DNA of 64,000 nucleotides from Lamellibrachia satsuma (lineage: Eukaryota > Annelida > Polychaeta > Sabellida > Siboglinidae). Below are positions 24,801 to 38,300 of this stretch, in pieces. The stretch spans positions 7,742,252-7,806,251 of the forward strand of contig BSQZ01000009.1 in the NCBI GenBank assembly GCA_033239005.1, read 5' to 3'. The position numbers and the translations under genes are program-made. A model generated the notes under the pieces. The model searched no databases, had not been told where the DNA came from, and was given only the letters and a program-made list of their open reading frames with translations. How positions within the stretch are numbered: position 1 is the first letter of the stretch; each line of letters starts with the position of its first letter.

Positions 24801-27800
24801 CTTATAACATATATTAATTTTCAAGAAGAAATAGTACACTATTGGAAGGCAAACATGCTCAGTCTTCAACGTACACAGAATTAACGTGCACCTGTAAAGA
24901 TTCAAACAATACCATCATGACTGTCATGACGTAACTGTCGCACAAAGTTAACAGAGATAATTCTTCATCTTGGCATTTTCAAATAATAATAATACATCAA
25001 TAACCCAACGTGGTATTTCTTCCACAGAAATGCCTACGCATGTAGTACAGACACGCAGCACGACTGCAGCACGCACCATTCGTGAGGGTAGTTTCTCTGG
25101 AGGTCTCCCCGTATCTGGCACGCGGCGCCTTCACCTGCGCGTACACACTGCCGTCTAGTGGGCCCTGCGTGTGTTGTACGTGCATCACACGAACCCGACC
25201 CTCACAGCCAAGGTCTCCGTTCACTGTCAACACAGCATGCAAGTTAGCAAAAAATCTTTCCCTAGCACAGTGGCATATTTAATAATTATTACCAACAACA
25301 ATAACAAAACTTCTGTTGCCTGTAAGTCCTTAGAAACCTAGGCTTATGGGCGCTTCAAATTTTTTTTTTTTCAATCAGTGTACAATGCAACATTTGTCAA
25401 CAGAAGGATAGAAATGCTAGGAAGCTAAGGAGAATAAATGTGGCTAAAAATAGACTGTATTCAACCTATTAAGCCTACATGTCCTAATTAGCGTACACCC
25501 CGTTTTAATCAGCAGGATCCATAATTACTGTAATTTGAGTACTGTGGAACAACCGAAAAGTGGCACCATCTGGTGTTAACCAGTTTACACCACTTTTCAG
25601 TTGTTCTACACTAGTCACCAAATGACACTGCTAGTGTTAAACAGTTACCTTATTGTCTAGAGAGAAACGTTTTGGTGTACGCTTATAAGAACGGATTCCT
25701 TTTCTCCATGGCCAAATATTTTTTTTCAAGCATACTGTACGCTTATTAAGTCGAATACGGTAAGTCTTTAGATGACAACAAAATGTTAGTATGTTTCCTG
25801 TTGATGTAACGCTAACAGGGGGTCAATTCCAAAGAGTTGGTAGAGGGTAGGGCAACTGAAAAATTGCTAGTTCCAATGTATGTTCTGGGAACAAAAACTA
25901 GATGAGAACAAGATTACTGAAGTTGTCCAGCTGTTACTGATTCCACTTTCACTTTCATCACAAATACCATCATTTAAAATAGTGTTTCTAATTTATCTAT
26001 TTTATAAAAAAAATGTATCAAATTTTTTTCTGCATCAAGGATTTCAATATTTTATGCAGTGTTTTGTTTTAACTGTAAAAAATATCAGAAGCCATCCCAG
26101 AAATCCCCGGCTGATTGTGTACTCCAAACCCCTTTTCAAAACCATAAGGAAGGGCCTGAGAATATATGTTTGTATATTTCTTTCATGACAAAATCCACGG
26201 ACATCAGCACCGCACACTGTGGACATCATAGACCAAGCAAGTACTATTCACCTTCTGTGCAAGAGTCTTGAGTGATGTTGTTGAAATCCTCATAGGAATC
26301 CCACCTCTCCAGGGGGTCCGACGCTTCCACAGGGAGACTCTGATCACGACTGAAGTCAAACACTGCAACAAACACAGACTCTAAATACTCTCACACCATA
26401 ACAAACACAGGCTCTATACTGCAACACTGCAATAAACACAGGCTATGAATACTACAACACTGCAACAAACACAGGTTCTATGTAGGTACGTACGTACGTA
26501 CATATGTATGTATATGGGCTCTTGCCTGAAATAAAACATTTATACATATATCATTATATATAACAAAAACTGTCACTGACTACTCAAACACTAATAAACA
26601 TAGGCTCTGAATTCTCAAAACACTGCAAAAACACAGGCTATGAATACTCCAACACTGCAACAAACACAACCACTGAATGCAGGCTTTGAATACTTAAAAC
26701 ACTGCAATAAACAGATTCTGAATACTCAAACACTGCAACAAAAACAGGTTCTGAATATACCACAACAAATACAGGTCTCAATATTTCAACATAGCCCCAT
26801 ATTTCAACATCTTCATGGTGACAGTTGACAGGGACAGGGACTTAGCTTTATCATTCAACCTGACAAACTGCCACCTCCAGTAGACTACCCAGTGCACGTC
26901 CTGTGATGTCCTGACAGTCACAATCACTGGCATTGTCCACTAAAAGCACAGTAGGATGTCTGGCACAAACCATACTATTTATAATGCTGTCATCAGGGGC
27001 CTTTGGGAGAAACTGCCTGCATTCCTCTTGCTTGCCACTAAGTATGTAGCTAGCAAAGGTCTGAGTAATCCTGAAGACCGGTCCTTACTATATTTGGGCT
27101 AAACTGCAGAGAACACCATTATTGCCTTTAATAATCCAGTTACCATATAGGTGTTATTTTCCACAAGTTTAATTCTATTGAAATGTCTGGCCAACATTTT
27201 TTTTTTTAATTACAATTTTAGTGATATTTTTTCCTGCTGGATGGCCTATATCAAAATATAAAAAAATTATGTTTTACTTGCACCACCTACAGTGGAAGTT
27301 AACAAAGTGTGGCTGACACAGAATAAACCTTGGTATCCATTCTTCTCTGACACTGGTGACAGAGAGACAGTATGGTGTGTCTCATATTTTCAAAGGGGAC
27401 TTGGTAGGAAGAAGTGGGCTGGATCTGCGAGGGAGGTGGAGGAAGATCTGCCTGCCCACACTGGATGTGGATTCAACAAGGAACTGACACCACCCACAGT
27501 CTGCCATAACTGCCAATGGTTCAGACATGACAACTTCCCCATATGTCAGTTTAAATGCAGAGAGTGTACAGCTACTGCTGTCTCGTGTACAACATAGCAG
27601 TAAACACATTCTCTACAGCAGATCAGTAGATATCTGTCTCTTCTGCTGATTATGACTGATAGACAGACAATATATTCTGACTCACAACCGATGGGTAAAT
27701 GTAGGTGTTACAGTAACTAAAATTATTTCCTCAGTCATAATAAGCGAGTATGCCTTTTCTGAATCACACCTGACTAAGTGAGGATTTTAAAAGAAGAATT

Positions 27801-28453
27801 TAAGGGAACATTAGAAAGCAATAAGACTTCAAAAACCAAGAAGCTTAGAAAGATCAGACTTAAAAAAATAGTAGATTAAAGATTTAAGACAATAAAGGCC
27901 AACATCGACACGGCTACACAAAGGATATCAAAGATGATAACCAGTAAACGTAGAGCTAGCGGGGGAGCATTCACAGTGGAAACCTATTGTCAACACAGGA
28001 TTTGTGTAAAGGAAAATAAGGCAGATCTCAAAAGCATTTCATCTGATCTAAACCGATCCACCAGAGGAACTGATCTTGCTTCTGCAGTGACATGGAATAT
28101 GCTGTCTCAACCGATACATGCTCAGAAGCTACACCCCCTACTGCCAAAACTACCCATGTACAACGCTGTACTCTGATACTGTGGGTTTGATATTATGATA
28201 CTAGAGCATCGTATCAAAGTATCCGTTGCAGCTTGTCTAATCCAACAAGTCTGAAGCATTCTGGTGGCATGAATACATCAAGATCATTAAAATCTGTTTC
28301 AACAAACAGCTGCCAAATGCACACCGCTACAGAATTGAACTATTTAAGAAAACATCTGTCTTAGAAGACAAATTTGTCTTTACAGAGCTCGGATTTTGTT
28401 GACAAGAAACATGTGTGGCAGTATTATAAACATACATGTAGTATGTTACTGCA

Positions 28454-28541
<88 letters not shown>

Positions 28542-31500
28542 CACAGTGGAGAAAGATGGGTGATTGTGACTGTACTTGTATGGCAAAGCTTTAAGTCTGA
28601 CCCTGTTGTAAAGATGGATGTAGATGCTACCCAAGGTATAGGAGGCAAGGAATACAAGTGGTGCCCACTCCTTTTACTGCGGTGAGTCGACACTGATGGG
28701 ACCACTTAGGCAAGTTGATCTTTATTGCTTATTCTACGGTGCATTCTTTCAGGAGTGCACGCAAAACATTCGCCCACATACACAGATGTTGATGTGTCAG
28801 GCATGCACAGGTTTAGACTCTAGCGTAGTCACCACAAAGTAGTATACAGCAACCATTAGATGAACCAGCTCTATGAAATCTAATAGAATTAGAAGTGAGA
28901 TGCTGCATGGTACTTCAGTAACTATCGGTGAACAGACAAAATGCTATTCAAGTGAATATAGCAACTGATAAAGAAATACTGTATTCAATCTATTAAGTGT
29001 AAGAAGAGTAAACGTGGCTAAAAATAGACCGCATTCAACCTATTAAGCGTACATGCACTAATTAGCATACACCCCCTTTTTTAATCTACTATAATTTGAT
29101 TAGTGTGGAACAACTAAAAAGTGGCACCATCTGGTGTTAACCAGTTGGCAGCACTTTTCAGTTGTTCAACACTAGTCACCAAATGACACCACTAGTGCTA
29201 AACAGTTACCTTACTGTCTAAAGAAAAAAAATGTGTGTACACTTATAAGAACAGATTCCTTGATATTTATCCGTGGCCAAATTTTTTTCAAGCGAACTGT
29301 ATGCTTATTAGGTTGAATATGATACCTTTATTTCAGGTAAAAAAAATATATAAATACAGATACGCATTAAACTATAAGTTTCAAAATAATAAATAATTAA
29401 ATATAAATAAGATATAAAATCACCATTGTACACAGTAAAATGCCCTCACCCATTTAGACCACATAAATCCATCAAAAATAGGTATACAATTGCTCAGACT
29501 TTATAAAGATAACTTCCAGACATGCTCTAAAATGCTAGTGTTTGCCACCAGAGAACCTCTACAGCCTTAAAGTGAAACACTAACCTTTCCACAAGTGGAG
29601 GATGCAACAGACTGGCTATCAACAAGGAGCAATCTTGTCCACTGCCTGATAGAACAGTCTGACACCCTGCCCACCTACTCCAAGTCCCCAGCACCCACAC
29701 GCCCATTTCACATTCATCAACCACTACATTCATGCTGCAGATAACATGTGTTGACTGGACTCTTCCTGCCTGGTCCAGCTGTGGGCAGTTACAGGCGAAA
29801 TAGAAGAAATCTGCATGAGGTCTGTGCTGAGTAATAACATCTAAATTCATGGTATTCATTAGTTGATTTTATGCCTATATTTTGTGTATAATGCAATTCC
29901 CTATTTATTGATTTTTGTCATGTGATTATGCCATAACATGTGAAATGATCTCTGGTGTTTTCTGTATGCTTCCTGTACCTAGAAATATTCCGCGGTATTT
30001 TAGAATGCTTCCACCGTCTGAGAATTTTTTTTCCGGAATGTATGTGCTACAAAATAAAAAGACAGGAACAGTATCATGTAAGGAAATATCACAATCTTTC
30101 AGTTGTAATATCTACCAATTACATTGTCGTACACCTGTACTAATATTACCCTCAATTAGATCATTCATACAGCCTTCTCATATTCAAATATTAACAACTA
30201 CAATAAGAATTCATAAACAGAGTTTATTTCACAAATATAAAGCTAGTATATCTTGCTACATAATAAAGCTTTTCAGGCAGGTCGTGAATTATTCTTTGGA
30301 AATATAACAATTTATACAGTTGTATTTATTATACACAAATACTTAAATAATTGTATTTAGCTATACTGAATTAGGTTTTTATTCCTAATTTAATAACTTA
30401 CAATTAGTCTACCTTTAAATTAATTTGATTAGTCTTTAACACAGTTTTATATGTATTTGTTTTTATGTATAATATGTATATAATTAAATTATGTATTTAT
30501 TTAATGCTTTTTATGTAAAGCACATTGAGCTTTTTAAGGAAATTATGCTATATAAAAATAAAGTTATTATTATTATTACTTAAAACATTTTTTAAGCCAC
30601 TTTTTGCATTCATTCTGACACATAGTCAATACATCCACAACATATGGAAATACACATTGTTTTGATAGCAAATATTCTATGGTAGCATTGATTTGTGATA
30701 ATCCAGTATATATTTTGCTGACCATGAAAAAGAAGTTAAAACACTATGTTTTATGAGTTCATAGAATGTAGGAGAACCAACATTGATGGCCTTTATTCAC
30801 TGCCAGTCTCCGTACCCAATTCAGTCAACACAGACCATACTCACAGTATGAGCTGCCCGACACCATCAACAGCCAACACTAACTGTTCAGCGTGGCCCTC
30901 TATGTAGAAAACAACACACTTATGCTAGCTATCTGAGAAAACTACTTCTAATCTGTCAATCATTTGTCTGTACTGCCACAGCTGTCTTTGTTGCTATGAC
31001 AACACCTGTAAACATGCCTCATTTCAGGAAGCACAAGAGTGCAACAGAAATATATCCTAACCACTTCTTTCTGAGTTCATTGACCTAGCTGATGTAGGAC
31101 AACTCGCAAACAGTGACATAAAATTTTTCAATAAAAGAACGAAGCAGACAGCAAAATATGTTAGTTGCTGGAAAGTATAACTTTTAACTAACTGACGGAT
31201 TAGAATGTCTTGATAAGAGTGCATATGAGTATATATTTTGTGCAGAATATTGTATGAGGACAACTGATGTGATGAGGTGATAAGTATCCGTATGAAGACA
31301 CATATGACGCAGACAGTAGTTTGTAAAGAGGTAATCTGTAACATGGGAACACTAAATTATGCCTGCCTTGTCTAATAGGACTTTTTTTATAATATCTAAG
31401 AAGACTGCCATCTAAAGCAAAACCTCAGATGACAAGTGGACAAAGAACCCATTGGCTTATTGAGAGCCCAACATTTTTTATGTATGTGTAACCCACTCTT

Positions 31501-34500
31501 TTAAAATAACTGTCCATTTTGTTTTAAACATATTCACACTTACACAATCAGTTTATTAATATTTTCCATCTGTTTATCGTCCTATGTGAAAATTAATACT
31601 TTCCTATGTTCAACTCTACATTGCTGTTGTACTAGCTATTTCGTGTCCTCTAGGTCAACCTTCCTTAAGCTTAAAACAACCACTTCTATCAATATTTTGG
31701 ATGAAGACAGTTATGGAGCAAGAGTTACAAGCCCTATGATCCCATCTAAGGTCACACACATGCACATAATGTGTACTGATGTAGAAGACATCTATGTAAC
31801 CTGAAGCATGTAAGTAAGCAGGTTCCAGGTACCTCTGGGCCATGCATCAACACATATCAGTAGCAGACCTAGGACCAGCCTACTACATAGTAGGTGTGAA
31901 CATCACAGCTCCTCTAGATATGGCCTCAGTTAGACTGTGCAGCATGCTCTGCATTCTGAAGGTGCAGTCAACATGCAAGCAGGAGCTTTCATCTAAAACT
32001 TGTTGAAGACAGACACAATCAAGCCCAAATGTTAGAAAAAAATAACCATTAGACTGGAAGCTTATATAGACCCTTAAAACTTGACTGGTGATCTAAGTGA
32101 CCATCTGCAGAATAGACAGTTGATTCCAGATCTACAAATTCCACAAACAATCTTGCTCACTTGCCATACATTACTAACAAGGATCAGATATCAAGTTCTA
32201 TGAGCTATATTCAGATGAACGTAATGTCCTTGGTAACAAGGTTATGTAATCAGCAAGAATTGACTTTCTTCCAAACCAGTTGGCAAAAACTCTCCAGTGC
32301 CACTGCAGCTTTTTCAGTCTAAACTCAGGACTAAACTCTGTTGGCGTAATGATGCAGTTTATTGACCGCATACTAATCATGATAGAATTTGGGGAATAGC
32401 CAGCATTAGTTTGCTGGTCTTGTCTGGCGGTCAGAAAGGTCCAGAAACAGTGATGAAAGATCACACCAGATCAGACTTCCTGACATTCCACGGAATTCCT
32501 TCTCACCTCATATTTTTCATGAGATCACCTTCTAGAACATCTAATCTTCATTAGAAACACTCCACTTCTTTAAACACTACTCGACAGCTGCCACGAGTAC
32601 ATCATTTGACAGGTACAGATTCAAGATTTAGTATATACCTTCATTTCTATGGCAAGAAGTCTAGTACAACTGTTGTTCTGACTATTACAAAGGAGTCTTT
32701 AATGTAGTTTGTCTGACAGTACCATGACAAATGACTTTTGTGACAATGACTGATGCTAACTGACCTAATCTGTCAATCCTATTACTCACGCACCACTTCT
32801 AAACATTCCTATTTAATTCTCTCAAGTTAAAACAGGCCAATATTTTGACACAGGAACTTTATTCTGGACGTCACCCATACCATAACTATAGCTAACATGA
32901 CACAAAATATCCATATCTGGGAAATCAAATTGTGAAATTAATTTCTATAAATTTAAATACTAACTTCTGATCACAAACTGACAATATTGAACACAGATAT
33001 GACAGATGTAAACATAGCAACACAAAGGAAATGTTGGTAGTAGTATGTCATTTATTTATAGAACTGGAGTCCTACAATAACCTTTGTGTCTGCATGGGCC
33101 TACGGATATGATCTAAACATGTTCAATTGTACTTCAATAAACCTCATGTGAAAGCGTGTTATCTTGCACAAAGACTTGGCAGCATTGTCTTGATGCAGTG
33201 TTGTCTTGATATATTCCTATGAACCGGCAATGGCAGGCATGCTATTTTCCTATAATCAAGCATGATATATTTTTATAATCAGGCATGATATATGGCATGA
33301 TATATTTTTATAACCAGGTATGATATATTCTTATAATCAGGCATGATATGTTCCTATAACCAGGCATGACATATTCTCATAATCAGGCATGATATATTCT
33401 TATAATAATCAGGCATGATATATTCCTATCACCAGGAAGGAAGGCAACATATGAAATGCCCAGTGCAGATAGCAATTAATAAATAGGACTATCAATTTCA
33501 CAAGATTGCACTTCCTACATATTTTAGTATAAATTACTCATAAATATGTTACAATATCAGTACCAAAACAAATGTGAAGTTTCATCAATTTACTAGAGTT
33601 ATTTTGCATAAAATTAAATAATTTGTAATTCTTTCAGGAAAACAGATTTTGAGGTTACATTTCCTGAAGTTCTATAATAGGAGACCAGGGTTCGAATTTT
33701 GCAAGGATCTGGATCTTAGATTCACTACGGGGGTCTGGCTGGCCCCCATTAATTTTTAGTTAAATTCTATCCCAGGGGACATTCCTGGACTTGTTCTTTC
33801 TTCAAAAGTATGAAGGATCAAAATGATATGTTTTATTACCATGCTGAAATGACTAACTAATAGGAAAATATATATGCATGAAAGTGATTCAACACAAAGT
33901 GTACACATTTATTTGTTGGGAAGAAATGTAAATACTGTTGCCTGCTCACATTACACATGTAAATACAGCCATTTGTGGAACATCATCCCAAAAATTATTC
34001 TCTATATCAAAGAATTCCACTTATGGTTTCAAAAATACATTAGTTGTCGATCAAATGATGCTATCTCTGAAAGGCTTTGTTACAAACACAAAAAGCTTGC
34101 TATCCACTGAGGGTTTCACGTTGCATCCCATTATAATGATCCACCAATGACAAAGCAGTGTGAACATTTAGCTAACGTTGGTAATTGTGTTACTGGAGTA
34201 CACCACTACTAGTACTGTGGGGGGTGCAAGCCTGAGAATGTATCCGGGGATAGATCATTGTTTTACTTCTGGGTCTATGTTATAAAAACAAGTGCCAGTG
34301 ATATTGAGATGGTGTCCCCTCTCCATGATTTTTTTGGATCCTGACAACATATTTTATGAACAGGGAAAAAAGGGCACGTTTGCAGGCTACAACACTGCTA
34401 CAGACAGGATTAAATTTCTAGTTGTGGATTGGTAGTGATGGAAGGACCCACTTTGTACCAACACAGAATCTGGTTTATATGAGCAGCAAACGACAAGAAG

Positions 34501-34924
34501 CACTTTCCATGTCGACTTTCTTGAAAACAAAATTGTAGGATTTGTTTGCCGAGAACACTATAGCAAGGTTGATGTCAAAGTGTTCAGTTTTTACCGAATC
34601 ATTATTTTGCGCACAATGTGGAATTGCCCGACTTACTTTTACTACTGTTTTCAATGGGAAAAACAACACTGTACTGTGCCCACCAATCATTCCAGATAAC
34701 ATACCTGACTAATTAAGAACCACTGCTCCATAATGCCACATAATGCTGCTCCAACACAATGCTGGGAAACTGTTGCATAAGCCGGCCCCATTATCCATCT
34801 CCATTATCCAGTTTCTGATGTGTTTTGTTTCCATATATGTCAGCAGATAATAGCCGGATTAATGCACAAATACTGGCTGTATATACATACATACATACAT
34901 ACATACATACATACATTACATACA

Positions 34925-34955
<31 letters not shown>

Positions 34956-35286
34956 CATACATACATACATACATACATACATACATACATACATACATAC
35001 ATACATACATACATACATACATACATACATACATACATACATACATACATACATACATACATACATACATACATACATACATACATACATACATACATAC
35101 ATACATACATACATACATACATACATACATACATACATACATACATACATACATACATACATACATACATACATACATACATACATACATACATACATAC
35201 ATACATACATACATACATACATACATACATACATACATACATACATACATACATACATACATACATACATACATACATTACATACA

Positions 35287-35317
<31 letters not shown>

Positions 35318-38300
35318 CATACATACATACATACATACATACATACATACACATATAGCCACACCCAAGCTGCACACATCAAAACATTACAAGCTGAGAT
35401 ATCTGCTACTAATGGATAAGCAGATCTAATGCACTAGATAATTGCTGCCCTAATTGAAAGTCAGATATTCTGCACGTACTATGAAGCTGTTCTCTCCAAG
35501 GGGTTTATGCATTTTTATTTATGTACTATTTTATTGAATAGCTCATTGATCTGTCAAGTACAGGAATATAAAAGAACCAAAATTATTATTATTATCATCA
35601 TACCTCAATGTTATCTGGCTAATTCTACAAACTTCATTAGTACAAAAAAATGGAATGTGATGTCACCTTATGGAAACAGTAGAAACTGAAATATTACAGG
35701 CTGATTTGGATAATTGTCATTACATAAATGTATACATAAAAAATTAACTGAAATAAGTGAAAATAACTTATATAGGCAGCTGTAAAATGTCTGTATACAT
35801 TAATCTAGATGCTTTTGTTGAAAGTTGACCACAAACCTGTGGAGGCAGGGGAAACAGAATACACAAAATGGGTATTACTCTGGCAATACACAGTAAACCA
35901 ATCAGTAGAGGTCTCCCTGTCCCACCCTGGCAGTGTCCATGCAGCCATAAACTCCACACTATCCCAGCTTTAATGTGATCCCCAAATGTGACTGCAGGTT
36001 TTTAGCATCACAATGATACCAAGAGACACAATCCATTAGCATTCCAGTAGTGTCATTACAGCTAAGTACAGGACAGGGCCACTTTTGGAAAATTATACTA
36101 TTTTTTCAAACGCTGAAACATGTCGTTGCCTGGTAATCCGGCCTGACCCCCACACACGCTGACAATGGTATATTTTGACAATTTGATGACGGCACTTGGG
36201 GGTGAAGTGGATAGTAAAAAGCTGTCTTTTATTAGTTTGTTGTGCTTTCCAATGGAGGCAATTGGATTACACAAAAGGATGGCAAAACATGTAATTGTCA
36301 GAAAAATAATAAACAACATGTCCATGAAATAGTTATGTGGTATTTATTGTTGTTTTTGATCCAGACAGTATTTTGAAGTCTGGTTCCGGGATTATGCCAT
36401 TATCTATTTTCCAACTGGTGGAAATGCTAGCAATGAATAATTAAATTCTGTGCCAGAGTAAAAGTGTACTTTGTTTTTATTGCTTTTGTCTGTTACATCA
36501 CATGGCTTTGAATATACTCCATCATGCAACTGTCATACAAACATGCAACTGTCACACAAAAACAACTGGATACTCTCTGCAGCGGACTCTACCATTAATG
36601 ATCACTGATATGTACATTATACATACGCTAGCACTAATTTAAATAAAGAATAATTTGGCAATCCTCAAATTTGTCTATTTCCCTGTTCAAAAACAAAGGG
36701 TGAGAAAATCCTCAAACCGGCTCTCAAGTTCAACAATAGTTCATTCGTCAACCCTAAACATTTTGGGAGAAGTAAAATAATGATTTGTCCTCCCCTTTCA
36801 ATCAAGATGCAAAACAGAGCATGTGACAATAGGGAATCCTGCCCCAGAAGCCATCTGTGAGTAAATCACCCTCCAGGCATGGTTGTCCAGCAGTAAATTG
36901 GGACACTAAGGACATCATCAGTGGCCCAGTATGACATTAATCACCCAGGATGGCAGGATCAGAGCCTGGCAGATGCCCCTTAAGAGTTCCCAGGTGAAAG
37001 GGTCATGCTTCCAGACAGCCAATTAGTGAGTCACCTGTCCAAACAGCTACTTGATAAGTCTTCCAGGGATCAGTAAGTAATCCAAACTACTAGAGATTTA
37101 AACTGCATTAAACATAATTAACTATTGGGACAGACATGATGTCAGCAGTCATGTCATGATGGATGTTTATTTTGCTGCTTTCTGCTAATAAACATCTTAT
37201 ATTAATCTTACCTATATACTAATCAGAGTTCCTAACATTAAAGTAACATTCCTAGAATATGAAAGTATCAAATAAGTGCAGTTTTATCAATATCAAACTG
37301 TGCACACTTGAAAAGAACATTATTACACCAGTTGGTTAAGTAGCAGTATTGGGTAATGGAAGGGTTAACGTAGTCGGGGAAGGGTTAACACAACAATGAC
37401 ACTTGCACATATCTGCATGTCTGTATGCAAAACAATGAAAGAAACAGTGTAAGTTTGACACTAAGGCAATGCAGTGATCCCTCCCTCAGACTGCAGAATT
37501 AACATCTCATGTATCTATACTGTGAGAAATAATTTTACCATTTAATTAAGCAAAATAAAACTTATAAAAACTTCACATATTTGGGTCAAATAATACATGG
37601 TAGTTGATAAGATAAATGTAATAAATAAAAAAGAGCTGGTACTGGATAACAGTTACCAAATATTAGTTAATCACAAACAGATGTGGCCATCATCATGAAC
37701 CTGGGATTACATGACTGACACTGTCCCAAAGGGGCAGGGAAAAAGCCCCGCCCACCTCCCACATAATACTGAGTACTAGAGGTAGGTCTACTAATTACTG
37801 CAGCCTAAAGAAAGTAAGGCCACTTCTCCCTGGCAGCTAGTCTGTAGCTAACCTAACTGCAGCTGTTCCTCAGTTCATTGCACTGAGCAGCCAGAAACAT
37901 ACTGCGAAATATAAACAACTTTTTTTTAGATTTAGGTATCGTAAAAAAGATCTGTAAAATTAAATGCATACACAAATAATATACCCTTTCCAGAGCAGTA
38001 AACGCCATGTTTTGCTATGAATGGTATACAGCTGAAGTTTTGAGATTTCTAAAAAAGAACTCAGTGGCTGTGAGCGTTAATGACAGTTAGATAGATAGCC
38101 ATATGATATGAGAATCCATCCTTCCATATAAGCCTTGGTGAAGTCTGTTGCCTCATTAGTACCACAGCTGGGCTACAGACTGACCCAGTACATGATGTGA
38201 TCTGGTCAGTACACCTGACAAACCATAAAAACATGTAGACACTTACATGTGGTCAGTGAGAGTCCAGTAGTCTCCTCAGGTGTTTGGTAGTGGACAAGTC

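Noticed and set aside
27934..28176. 80-codon frame reading [20 protein letters not shown]
   Set aside because: Looks protein-like and may be part of a decayed mobile element, but I could not tie it to a family.
29527..29859. 110-codon minus-strand frame
   Set aside because: No domain recognised, no splice context consistent with tensin, and it overlaps no conserved block.
33688..33712. cagggttcgaattttgc, resembling a hAT left end
   Set aside because: No inverted partner or target duplication was found.
34791..35419. Several open frames of 140-200 codons reading YIHT or MYVC repeats
   Set aside because: Consequence of the ATAC tetranucleotide array.
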